NCBI GenBank assembly: GCA_014874235.1
Contig: JACWAC010000014.1
Coordinates: 1 to 14,233 of the forward strand
Reading direction: 5' to 3'
Length of the DNA: 14,233 nucleotides
DNA from: Thermoplasmatales archaeon
GTDB taxonomy: Archaea > Thermoplasmatota > Thermoplasmata > Thermoplasmatales > GCA-001856825
Part shown: positions 6,748-13,347 of the stretch, one piece after another
Layout of the letters: the number at the start of each line of letters is the position of its first letter
Numbering within the stretch: position 1 is the first letter of the stretch
Translations under genes and position numbers: made by a program
Notes under the pieces: model-generated
Databases searched by the model: none
What the model was told of the DNA's origin: nothing
The model's input: the letters and a program-made list of their open reading frames with translations, nothing else

Positions 6748-7312
6748 TCTGCCTGTCAACTTCTTCGTACAGCTGGTCAAGATTCCCGTTGCTGTCAACG
6801 TAAGTAAGGTTATCGATTCTTCCCTTTAGACTGAAGTACAGTTCCTGCACTCCGTTGAGGTATTCTCTTTTTTCGAATCTCGAAGTTTCTCCCCTCTTCA
6901 TCACTCTTCCCAGGGCCACGTCAACATCGCAAAAGAGAATGAAAACGTGAGTGGGGAGAACGGGTAGGAGTTTCGCAGTTTTCATGAAGAAGTCGAAGTA
7001 TTGGTTCACACCTTCGAAAGACTTGCTGAGATGGTAACCCTGGTATGCATAACTGGAATAGAGGGATCTGTCCGATACAACGTTCCCCCTTATGACCCAA
7101 TCTTTCAGCATCTCTGCCCTATCGGCCATGAAGAGGAAATAGTCAGTGACTGGGTCCCAGTTGTTTTCCGCTATCAGGGAGCCTATATGGCCAGTAGATG
7201 GCTCCTGAATCGTTGAAAAATTGAATTTCTCTGCTATATGTCTCGCGACGAAAGTCTTGCCGGTTCCGTCAATTCCCTCTATGGCGAGGTAGATGTTAGA
7301 AGAAGGAGTCAA
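6713..7312 (-). CDS. tmk: Thymidylate kinase (dTMP kinase)
   Basis: Phosphorylates dTMP to dTDP with ATP, for dTTP supply. In 199 residues the P-loop is GIDGTGKT (13-20), followed by QEPSTGHIG (the E-P-x-x-T motif), FMADRAEM and the DRSLYSSYAYQG motif (about 81-92), all standard for Tmk. A basic/acidic stretch RGETSRFEKREYL lies in the LID region. The start is TTG 7312; no ATG or GTG occurs before the P-loop, and a GAGGAG sits only 2 nt upstream. The start lies inside fen1, giving a 17-nt overlap. Last gene of the HAD-radB-fen1-tmk run. The 3' end overlaps map on the opposite strand by 35 nt, so the last codons of both genes share DNA. Confidence 0.94.
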   Translation of the reverse strand: MTPSSNIYLAIEGIDGTGKTFVARHIAEKFNFSTIQEPSTGHIGSLIAENNWDPVTDYFLFMADRAEMLKDWVIRGNVVSDRSLYSSYAYQGYHLSKSFEGVNQYFDFFMKTAKLLPVLPTHVFILFCDVDVALGRVMKRGETSRFEKREYLNGVQELYFSLKGRIDNLTYVDSNGNLDQLYEEVDRQITKLLQRGRPL

Positions 7313-8306
7313 TGCTCCTCTGCACCCCCTGTTTCCTTGCTTCCTTCACCCTGCTGAGAGCAGCTATGACTCTCTCGGACGAAAAGTCGTGATTCGTCAC
7401 CAGAAGCTCCAAGGTCTTCTGTTCGTTCAATTCTGGAATCATTATGTGTCCGGGGTCAACCACATCCGGATTAAGGAATATGTTGTGTATTTCCTCGTAG
7501 TTCTCTATCTTGATGTTGGAAATGTTCTTCAGGGAACCGTTCTTCTTTATCAGCTGATAGGCCTTCTTCGGCCCTATTCCCTTTATGCCATCGTTGAAGT
7601 CCGTCCCGATAAGGATGCCCATGTCTATCAACTGTTCCCTGGTTATTCCGAGTTTTCTCAGGATGTCGTCGTTCACTATCATCTCTGGCTTCACATCCAC
7701 CACCCTTCCGGTCCTTCCGTACCTCCTCTTTCCGCTTATGGTAAGATTTCTCACAAGTCGTGGTGAGCCGAATAGGAGGGAGTCATAGTCCTGGGAAACA
7801 GCAGAATAGACAGATCCAATCCTGCAAAGAAAAGAGGCCTCTGCTTCTCCTTCTGAGGGAGCGTCTATGACAGCTACTCCAATCGAATTGAGAAGTTCTT
7901 TCGATTCTGCAATCATCTCCGAAGTTAGCCTGGAGGTTCTGGAAGCAAAGCTCTTCGCCTTCTCGTAATCACCCATCGCCAGTGAGAGGCGATATTCTTC
8001 CTCCGCCTTCTCCTTCAGTGCTATCCTTTCCTTGATAGTCTTGGCCTTCAAGGCTGGAGGCTTTCCGTCGAAAACATAAACGGGTACCACTCCTGTCTCC
8101 AGCAGACTGACGTTCCTGTAAAAGAGTCCAGACAGGTGTGAAGTGATCTTCCCCTGTTTGTCTTTGAGTGGGCTGCCATCGTACTCCCTGATGTTGCTCA
8201 GGAACTGATATATGACATTGAAAGCATCTATTGCGAGCATTCTTCCCTTGAGATTCTTAATGTCAACCTCGCTTGATTCCAGTAGAGAGGAAATGTCTAC
8301 TCCCAT
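7296..8306 (-). CDS. fen: Flap endonuclease 1
   Basis: Structure-specific 5' nuclease that removes 5' flaps and RNA primers in lagging-strand synthesis and base excision repair. The 336-residue length is typical of archaeal FEN-1. Metal-binding acids are D27 (LAIDAFN), D80 (VFDGKPP), E152 and E154 (PSEGEAEA), D173 and D175 (SQDYDS) and D235 (GTDFND). The H2TH-type GIKGIGPKKA follows near 239. The last eight residues, QRSIDSFF, are a textbook PCNA-interacting (PIP) motif. The start ATG 8306 gives the essential N-terminal MGVD. It is 32 nt after radB, and its end overlaps tmk by 17 nt. A TATA-like minus-strand TTTAGTAA (8335-8328) lies about 25 nt upstream, so an internal promoter is possible. 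Confidence 0.97.
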   Translation of the reverse strand: MGVDISSLLESSEVDIKNLKGRMLAIDAFNVIYQFLSNIREYDGSPLKDKQGKITSHLSGLFYRNVSLLETGVVPVYVFDGKPPALKAKTIKERIALKEKAEEEYRLSLAMGDYEKAKSFASRTSRLTSEMIAESKELLNSIGVAVIDAPSEGEAEASFLCRIGSVYSAVSQDYDSLLFGSPRLVRNLTISGKRRYGRTGRVVDVKPEMIVNDDILRKLGITREQLIDMGILIGTDFNDGIKGIGPKKAYQLIKKNGSLKNISNIKIENYEEIHNIFLNPDVVDPGHIMIPELNEQKTLELLVTNHDFSSERVIAALSRVKEARKQGVQRSIDSFF

Positions 8307-8338
8307 CTGATTTATATAAGGAAACCTTACTAAAAAAC

Positions 8339-9007
8339 CTATTCTATGCCCTTTTCAGAGATTACAAAGGAACACTTGATGTCTTCAGGGAGACTCCTGT
8401 GCTTGACCACCACCAACTCCCTTCTTCCGCTCCCGAATTTTTGTATCTTGAATATTGCCTTTGCGATGTGAGAGAGTGCGCTTCCACCCACCGGCTGTGC
8501 CTCGCTGGTGGTCTTGTCCATATAGACCTGATTTACTAGAATGACCGGGATGTTCTTGGACAGCGCAACGTTGCTCAGCATCTCTATCTGTGTTATCAGA
8601 GTATTGGAAGTCTTCCTCCTGAGTTCCGCTCTCACTTCTCTCTCTGCTCTGTAGTGGACCGTGATTGTATCAAAGACGAGCAGGACAACGTCTTTCATGG
8701 ATTGGACCAAGTTAAGGATCTTTGGAACAGATTCCAGCTGTTCTTCGTAGCTCCTGATCCTGAAGAACTTGAGATTGGAAAGAGCAGATTCGTTACTCGT
8801 GATCTGGGAAATTCTCTCCGTTGAAACTCCCTCGGTATCTATGTATATCACCTTCCCGATCTCAGTGGACTTAATGGAAGAGAAGAGGACCAGGTTTGTT
8901 TTTCCCGATCCCGGTTCTCCGTAGATCTCCGTTATTATTCCCTTCTCGAAACCACCTTCGATGCACTTGTCCAGCCTTGGCAGTCCCGTGGAGAGTCTGT
9001 CCGTCAT
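8339..9007 (-). CDS. radB: DNA repair and recombination protein RadB
   Basis: RadA/RecA-fold ATPase without the N-terminal DNA-binding domain, thought to modulate archaeal recombination. The 222 residues begin with DRLSTGLPRLDKCIEGGFEKG, typical of RadB/KaiC-like proteins. Walker A is GEPGSGKT (30-37), Walker B is VVLLVFD (about 103-109), and QVYMDK followed by PVGGSALSHIAKAIFKI lies in the L2-helix region. The open frame extends upstream to 9064, but those 19 residues are serine/arginine-rich and not family-like. ATG 9007 forms an ATGA overlap with the stop of the HAD gene, a normal coupled junction, so I chose it. No clear Shine-Dalgarno is visible, consistent with translation by coupling. 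RadA itself would be longer and carry a helix-hairpin-helix N-terminus. Confidence 0.94.
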   Translation of the reverse strand: MTDRLSTGLPRLDKCIEGGFEKGIITEIYGEPGSGKTNLVLFSSIKSTEIGKVIYIDTEGVSTERISQITSNESALSNLKFFRIRSYEEQLESVPKILNLVQSMKDVVLLVFDTITVHYRAEREVRAELRRKTSNTLITQIEMLSNVALSKNIPVILVNQVYMDKTTSEAQPVGGSALSHIAKAIFKIQKFGSGRRELVVVKHRSLPEDIKCSFVISEKGIE

Positions 9008-9621
9008 TTCAGGTCTTTCAGAACTCTCGTCAGATCTCTCAGATCGTTGCCGCGAATGATGCAATCCACAAAATCAAAGTCAGAGTCGGAGTTGAATAGT
9101 ATAGAGTAGTCGGAGTTTTTGAACATGTCCTTGTCCCATTCCGAGTCCCCTATCGAGACCTTGTGACCTTTGTATTTTTCAAGGAACGCTCCCTTCTCGT
9201 GCGGGTTAACGACTGCAGTTCCACCCACTAGTACATCGTTCTCAAACACTAGCGCGTTTGAATAAATCTCGTCCAGGTCAAAGTATTGTTCAACCTTTGA
9301 TACAATAACATCTATCCCCCCAGAAATTGCTATCTTGTGTCCCATAAACTCCTTTAGGAATTCCTTCAGATAGTGGAAGTTGGGATTCGGTTGGATGTCT
9401 TTCGCGATCTTATGGAAATCGCCCCTCGTGATATGCTCCTTCTTGCGGAGCCACAAGTTCACATCCCTATCGATGAATTCCTGATACCCTATTTCCCCTT
9501 TCAGGAAAGCCCTCAGCGACTCCTCGTTCTTAACTCCAAAATAGTTGTGTATCGTGTTCCAGCTGCTCTTGGGTTGAAGAAGAACTCCATCTACGTCAAA
9601 AGCAATGAGGGTTGGCCGCAT
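9004..9621 (-). CDS. HAD-superfamily phosphatase (phosphoserine phosphatase-like)
   Basis: Aspartate-based phosphohydrolase of 205 residues. Motif I is FDVDGVLL (nucleophile D9, acid D11), motif II is ISGG, and motif III is IGDSEWDKDMF with a preceding basic stretch (EKYKGHK). A helical C1-type cap lies between motifs I and II (about 30-95), the arrangement of SerB-like enzymes, but serine-pathway specificity is not proven. The frame opens at 9681, inside the 5S rRNA gene, so that longer version is not credible. ATG 9621 gives MRPTLIAFDVDG and has a TATA-like minus-strand TTCTTATA about 25 nt upstream. First gene of the HAD-radB-fen1-tmk run, joined to radB by an ATGA overlap. It starts 42 nt past the 5S rRNA 3' end. 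Confidence 0.85.
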   Translation of the reverse strand: MRPTLIAFDVDGVLLQPKSSWNTIHNYFGVKNEESLRAFLKGEIGYQEFIDRDVNLWLRKKEHITRGDFHKIAKDIQPNPNFHYLKEFLKEFMGHKIAISGGIDVIVSKVEQYFDLDEIYSNALVFENDVLVGGTAVVNPHEKGAFLEKYKGHKVSIGDSEWDKDMFKNSDYSILFNSDSDFDFVDCIIRGNDLRDLTRVLKDLK

Positions 9622-9642
9622 TGTTAAGGCATATTTACTTCC

Positions 9643-9650
9643 TATAAGAA
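9643..9650 (-). promoter_or_regulatory. TATA box of the HAD-radB-fen1-tmk operon
   Basis: Minus-strand TTCTTATA, centred about 25 nt before ATG 9621, in the short gap after the 5S gene. It implies a leaderless operon transcript, with read-through from 5S as an alternative. Confidence 0.4.
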
Positions 9651-9663
9651 TTTGCCATGAAAT

Positions 9664-9786
9664 GGAGGCGGCGAACCGCATTTCCCATGCCCTCGCGGAA
9701 CACAGTACGCGTGCGGAACGCGGACGGGCTTAACCTTCGGGTTCGAAATGAGACCGGGTGTTTCCCCGTCGCTATGGCCGTCAACC
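9664..9786 (-). rRNA. rrf: 5S ribosomal RNA, stand-alone
   Basis: Recognised on the minus strand as a 123-nt archaeal 5S rRNA. Conserved blocks in order are CCATAGC (loop A), GACGGGGAAACACCCGG, CATTTCGAACCCGAAGGTTA, AAGCCCGTC (closing helix II against GACGGG), GTACTG and CGCGAGGGCATGGGAA. The helix pairing GCGTTCCGCA with TGCGGTTCGC forms in 8 of 10 positions. The terminal helix is weaker: CGGC/GCCG plus outer GG/CC, with mismatches between, so the ends are uncertain by a few bases. Upstream, minus-strand GGATAAAATA (9816-9807) lies about 25 nt before the 5' end, as expected for a polIII-like archaeal promoter. No 16S, 23S or tRNA gene is adjacent. Unlinked rRNA genes are known from Thermoplasma relatives. 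Confidence 0.93.
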
Positions 9787-9806
9787 GAGAAGAGATGAAG
9801 ACTGAC

Positions 9807-9816
9807 TATTTTATCC
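9807..9816 (-). promoter_or_regulatory. TATA box of the 5S rRNA gene
   Basis: Minus-strand GGATAAAATA with the purine-rich GAAA just upstream acting as a BRE. The centre is 25-26 nt before position 9786, placing transcription initiation exactly at the predicted 5' end of the 5S RNA. Confidence 0.65.
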
Positions 9817-10113
9817 TTTCTTTAAGCGGAGACTGTCATCGGAGGTATTTTGGGATTCGTTGGGATCATATTGGCTTTTTAATTGACCCGTTCCGGCTGA
9901 AGGATCATTTCAACAGTTCAAGGTTCTGTACAGCCGGAATCTTATTCGTTGTCGGGCTATTCTTCTCCCCAATCAATATAGCTGGCGTAGTACTGCTGTA
10001 CTCAGTATCATCCTCACTAATCAAGAATTCGAATCCGCTATAGCTGGATAAGCTTACTCAAGATGTTCAGACGATTGAAACAGAAGGACTAGTTATTCTG
10101 CACCACTCTTCAT
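9817..10113. other. Spacer between the 5S promoter and the FAH-family gene
   Basis: About 300 bases with no supported gene. A plus-strand frame from ATG 9795 to 10043 encodes 82 residues with a hydrophobic C-terminal half (for example TAGILFVVGLFFSP). Its start lies at the 5S promoter, and no TATA box or ribosome-binding site precedes it. It could be a remnant of a small membrane protein, but it is not called as a gene. Confidence 0.4.
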
Positions 10114-10962
10114 TCACACAAACTTGTTTTGGAGCGAACCGAGTCCTTCTATGCTCACTTCCACGGTGTCTCCAGGCTTAAGCCAGTTGTTCTGCTTGTC
10201 CTTCATACCAAGTACTACGCCTTCAGGAGTACCGGTGGATATGATATCCCCTGGCTCGAGAGTCAGGAATCTTGAGATGTAAGGTATGAGCTTCCCTATT
10301 GAGAAAATCATGTTTGATGTACTGGAATCCTGCCTGACTTCTCCATTGACCTTTGTCTTGATCCAGAGATTTTGCAGACTTGCTATCTCGTCCTTGGTTA
10401 CAACAAATGGCCCATTGGGATAGAATCCGTCGAGAGTCTTACCTAGGAGATATTGCGAAGTCCTGTACTGCAATTCTCTGGAGGAGATGTCATTTCCTAT
10501 GAAGTAGCCGAAAATGTACTTATCAAAATCTTCTCCAGCGTTCCTCGCAGTTCTTCCAATCATCACTCCCAGTTCCCCTTCGTAGTCAACTTTCAAACCC
10601 GGACCATTAATCTTGATATTTTCCAAATGACCCGCAAGAGAATTGGAATACTTGCTGAAAAGGACGGGGTATTCCGGGATCTTCTTTTCCGTTTCCTCCA
10701 CGTGCGATCTGTAGTTCAATCCTATGCAGATGATCTTTCCAGGATTTCCTACAGCTGGAGCAAAACCAGGATTCTTGACGTCCAAATATGAGTAGTTTCC
10801 CTTCTTCATTTGCTCTTCGATTAGACTCGAATGATCGAATGTGTAGCTCAAATCGGTACTCCCTCTATCTCGCTTTAACAGATCGTCAACAGATACGTAT
10901 TTTCCCTCTTCTTCCAAAGCCAGTATAGTTTTTCCATCGACGATCAATCTTGAGAATTTCAT
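10114..10962 (-). CDS. Fumarylacetoacetate hydrolase family protein
   Basis: Metal-dependent enzyme acting on C-C or C=O bonds of 2-oxo/keto acids; family members include acylpyruvate hydrolases, 2-hydroxyhepta-diene-dioate isomerases and sugar-acid enzymes. The 282 residues have a short N-terminal domain (1-70) and the FAH core. Core motifs are IGLNYRSHVEE (80-90, catalytic H87), DYEGELGV with metal ligands E128 and E130, GNDIS with D158, the segment GKTLDGFYPNGPFV, and STGTPEGV near 245. The start ATG 10962 is preferred over TTG 10971; a minus-strand TATA-like ATTATACC lies about 30 nt upstream. Monocistronic. A perfect 9-bp inverted repeat overlaps the promoter. The exact substrate cannot be read from sequence. 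Confidence 0.9.
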   Translation of the reverse strand: MKFSRLIVDGKTILALEEEGKYVSVDDLLKRDRGSTDLSYTFDHSSLIEEQMKKGNYSYLDVKNPGFAPAVGNPGKIICIGLNYRSHVEETEKKIPEYPVLFSKYSNSLAGHLENIKINGPGLKVDYEGELGVMIGRTARNAGEDFDKYIFGYFIGNDISSRELQYRTSQYLLGKTLDGFYPNGPFVVTKDEIASLQNLWIKTKVNGEVRQDSSTSNMIFSIGKLIPYISRFLTLEPGDIISTGTPEGVVLGMKDKQNNWLKPGDTVEVSIEGLGSLQNKFV

Positions 10963-10988
10963 GTTAATCAATGGCAGAATGCTTTCAA

Positions 10989-10996
10989 GGTATAAT
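10989..10996 (-). promoter_or_regulatory. TATA box of the FAH-family gene
   Basis: Minus-strand ATTATACC, about 30 nt before ATG 10962. It overlaps the inverted repeat at 10994-11017, so a factor bound there would compete with the transcription machinery. Confidence 0.4.
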
Positions 10997-11017
10997 AGCC
11001 AGGGGCAACTGGCTATT
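10994..11017. repeat. Perfect inverted repeat at the FAH-family promoter
   Basis: AATAGCCAG (10994-11002) and CTGGCTATT (11009-11017) are exact complements separated by GGGCAA. The left arm overlaps the TATA box of the FAH-family gene, the position of a classical archaeal repressor operator. No T-run follows the stem on the minus strand, so a terminator for the upstream pseudogene is less likely. Confidence 0.6.
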
Positions 11018-11049
11018 GAAATCAGAAAGGGTCAAATGAATTGGTTGCT

Positions 11050-11678
11050 TTACTCCTCTTTCTTGCTCTTGCCATACTCTCTGCCGAAGTACAACACTAT
11101 CATTCCACCAAGGATTGCCACGATAGTAGCGTACGCGTAGGAGTAACTTGATGAGAAGGCGTATAACACGCCCATCACAAGATTACCCGCGAACAATCCT
11201 ATGCTTCTGAATGATGTGAGGGTGCCCAATCCGGTTCCGGTCTTCTCTCCTGCAACCACTGTAGAGACTATCGTTGGTTCAAACGTTTCAATTGCTCCGA
11301 CACCAACACCGAGTACCAATGGTCCCAAGAAGTATATCACGACAGGCAGGTGAAGTGCTATCACCAGAAATATAATGAGAGTGCCTAACCCTGACAATAT
11401 GTATCCCGTCATACCAAGCCACTTGATCTCATTCTTCACCTTGATCTTGGAATAGAGGAATCCGACAGAAGACGTAGCGGCCAAATAAACGGTGAAAACA
11501 AATAATCCAATCGAGGATATGGTGGAGAAAAACGAAGTCGCCGATGAAGAGGAAAAGAAGGAAACCTCGAGTCTGAAAGAAGAAGATTACGAGGATGAAC
11601 AGAATGAGCAAAGCAATGATGAACGGATTTGATAGTCAAGGAGGAAATAGATATTCCTGTAATTCCGATGCCTAGACC
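11050..11678 (-). pseudogene. Remnant of a major facilitator superfamily transporter
   Basis: The longest piece, open from about 11586 to 11050, reads as the C-terminal half of an MFS transporter. It has a first helix SSIGLFVFTVYLAATSSVGF, the conserved GVGVGAIETFEPT, then GTGLGTLTSFRSIGLFAGNL, further helices and a charged tail KSKKEE. Upstream, MFS-like helices continue in other frames: IIALLILFILVIFFFQTR in one and GLGIGITGISISSL in another. At least two frameshifts therefore separate the pieces. The first fragment begins directly after the gltD-like stop codon, so about four N-terminal helices are missing altogether. Sequencing error could explain the shifts but not the missing N-terminus. 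No start codon or promoter is credible. Substrate unknown. Confidence 0.75.
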
Positions 11679-13175
11679 CTAGTATTTTATGACCGTTGGA
11701 TTTGGACTCAAAATTGGCAAGTCCTTCTCTTCCATCTCATAACATGTGGTGGAGTAAGGACCGCCTTCATAGTTAGTCAACCTCTGGGGCACCTTCGTTA
11801 TCTTCCCGAGTTCCTTTAGGTACAGCAAAATGCCCATGCTGGCCCTTCCAGAATCTGCAACTCCACTGATTATATCCTTTCTCTTGTTTGTTATATCTCC
11901 CCCAGCAAAGATGCCAGGGTAGCTCGTCATGTTGTACTGGTTAACAACCAGATCGCCAGTTGGCGTCGTCGCCAATTTTTCCGCGATATCTTGCGGAATG
12001 AACGACAGATCCTCCCTCTGACCAGTCGCCTCTATTATGGTATCTACCTCAATTGTGTATTCCCTGTCCTTTAAGGGAACCGGCTGCCTTCTACCTTTCC
12101 CAGTATCGACCATCTGGTTTCTCCAGTACTTCAGCGTCTTCACCCTACCATTCTCTCCAACGTATTCGAACGGGCTGGTTTCCCAGTCAAATATCACTCG
12201 CTCCTCCCCTGCCTCCTCGAGTTCTTCGTCTGCGTTGCTCGAAGGATAACCCGGTCGATCTGTCGCAGATCTCCTGTAGAGCATGGCTACCCTCTTGGCT
12301 CCGAGCCTGAGAGAGATCCTCGCAGCATCATAAGCCGTGAAGCCTCCGCCGATAATTGCCACGTTGCTGCCAACGTCGATCTTCTCGCCGTTGTTTATCC
12401 TGTAGAGGAAGTCAAGGGCGTGATAGACCCCCTTAAGTTCTTCCCCCTGGATCTTTATTCTCGTCGGTTTCCAGTTCCCGACTGACAGATACACTGCTGA
12501 GTATTCGTTCGTTAGTTTCTCGAACGCCACATCCTTTCCAATCTTCGTGTTGTAAAAGATTCTGGAACCGTAGGAGATTATGTGATCTGCTTCTTTCTTT
12601 ATTGCCTCTCGGGGCAGCCTGAATGGAGGGATGCCGTGAACCATTACGCCTCCCGACTTATCTGTAGCTTCATAAACGTCAACCTTTATGCCGTTTATGG
12701 AAAGATAGAACGCGGTAGTGAGCCCGGCAGGACCAGCTCCGACGACAGCAACGCTCGGATGTCCTCCGAGGTCTTGTATCTTGACCTTCAGGACTTCCTT
12801 GTAGTCTGGAAGGTTCTCTGATATGTACTTCTTGATGTGACGGGTGGCTATCGGGCCCTTGTTGTCGTCCAGAATGCACGCATCCTCACAGGGGTGTGGG
12901 CAAACATTCCCGCAGACCTCCACAAAGGGCAGCTTCTCGAAGTTGATCTTCAGCGCGTCTTCTATGTTCCCACTTGCCATTGCAATCTGATATCCGGGTA
13001 CGTCTATCCTGGCAGGACAGCCTTGGATACACAGACCGCAACCCAGGCACCTCGAACTCTCCGCTACAACTTCATCAAGCGTGTAAGGTACCAGGGTCTC
13101 CATATCGAGAGTCTTTACCCTCTTGTCAGCATCAAAGTGCTTGATGGGAACTCTCGTATAGTCGACGTACTTCAA
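11679..13175 (-). CDS. GltD-like NAD(P)H/ferredoxin oxidoreductase (glutamate synthase small-subunit family)
   Basis: Moves electrons between NAD(P)H, FAD and [4Fe-4S] clusters. The 498 residues show cluster motif C43-x2-C46-x2-C49-x3-C53-P, a second set C88-x3-C92-x3-C96-x3-C100, the FAD motif VAVVGAGPAGL (142-152), the NAD(P) motif VAIIGGGFTAYDAAR near 272-286, and a C-terminal GIFAGGDI. These define the GltD/NfnB/PreT group. No GltB or partner subunit lies nearby. It may serve as a stand-alone glutamate synthase subunit, an NfnB-like ferredoxin:NADP oxidoreductase, or the reductase of another complex. The start appears to be TTG 13175, the first possible start in the frame: a GGCGGTGG lies about 8 nt upstream, and a minus-strand TATA-like CTTATTAA (13215-13208) lies about 36 nt upstream. 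No ATG occurs before M25. Confidence 0.88.
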   Translation of the reverse strand: MKYVDYTRVPIKHFDADKRVKTLDMETLVPYTLDEVVAESSRCLGCGLCIQGCPARIDVPGYQIAMASGNIEDALKINFEKLPFVEVCGNVCPHPCEDACILDDNKGPIATRHIKKYISENLPDYKEVLKVKIQDLGGHPSVAVVGAGPAGLTTAFYLSINGIKVDVYEATDKSGGVMVHGIPPFRLPREAIKKEADHIISYGSRIFYNTKIGKDVAFEKLTNEYSAVYLSVGNWKPTRIKIQGEELKGVYHALDFLYRINNGEKIDVGSNVAIIGGGFTAYDAARISLRLGAKRVAMLYRRSATDRPGYPSSNADEELEEAGEERVIFDWETSPFEYVGENGRVKTLKYWRNQMVDTGKGRRQPVPLKDREYTIEVDTIIEATGQREDLSFIPQDIAEKLATTPTGDLVVNQYNMTSYPGIFAGGDITNKRKDIISGVADSGRASMGILLYLKELGKITKVPQRLTNYEGGPYSTTCYEMEEKDLPILSPNPTVIKY

Positions 13176-13207
13176 TAAATGCCACCGCCTGATAAAGTTA
13201 AGAACAC

Positions 13208-13215
13208 TTAATAAG
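13208..13215 (-). promoter_or_regulatory. Putative TATA box of the gltD-like gene
   Basis: Minus-strand CTTATTAA. Initiation about 25 nt downstream gives a roughly 10-nt leader that includes GGCGGTGG before TTG 13175. Confidence 0.35.
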
Positions 13216-13347
13216 CCTTATCTCGCTGCGCTGGCTATTATCGGTATAAGTTTCTTTCAAATCATTACAAAATAGATTCAGCGCGCTACTGGGGGGAACT
13301 TCATTGTCATTATTAGTTGTGGTTAAACTTCATATACTAATTTGTTA

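Noticed and set aside
7293..7766. Plus-strand 157-codon open frame
   Set aside because: It lies wholly antisense to fen1, whose catalytic residues and PIP motif are intact.
8311..8318. Strong TATA-like TTATATAA just before fen1 as its promoter
   Set aside because: It is only about 9 nt from ATG 8306, so initiation would fall inside the gene and lose the essential MGVD N-terminus.
9008..9064. N-terminal extension of RadB to 9064
   Set aside because: The added residues are serine/arginine-rich and overlap the HAD gene by about 60 bases; ATG 9007 gives the family N-terminus and a normal ATGA junction.
9622..9681. N-terminal extension of the HAD protein to 9681
   Set aside because: It would begin inside the 5S rRNA gene; the TATA box and the motif I position support ATG 9621.
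9657..10043. Plus-strand 128-codon open frame
   Set aside because: Its first 43 codons are the antisense of the 5S rRNA gene and the next part covers the 5S promoter. No start signal supports the hydrophobic remainder.
11429..11639. Two short minus-strand frames of 60 and 67 codons
   Set aside because: They are the out-of-frame pieces of the MFS pseudogene and have no promoters of their own.
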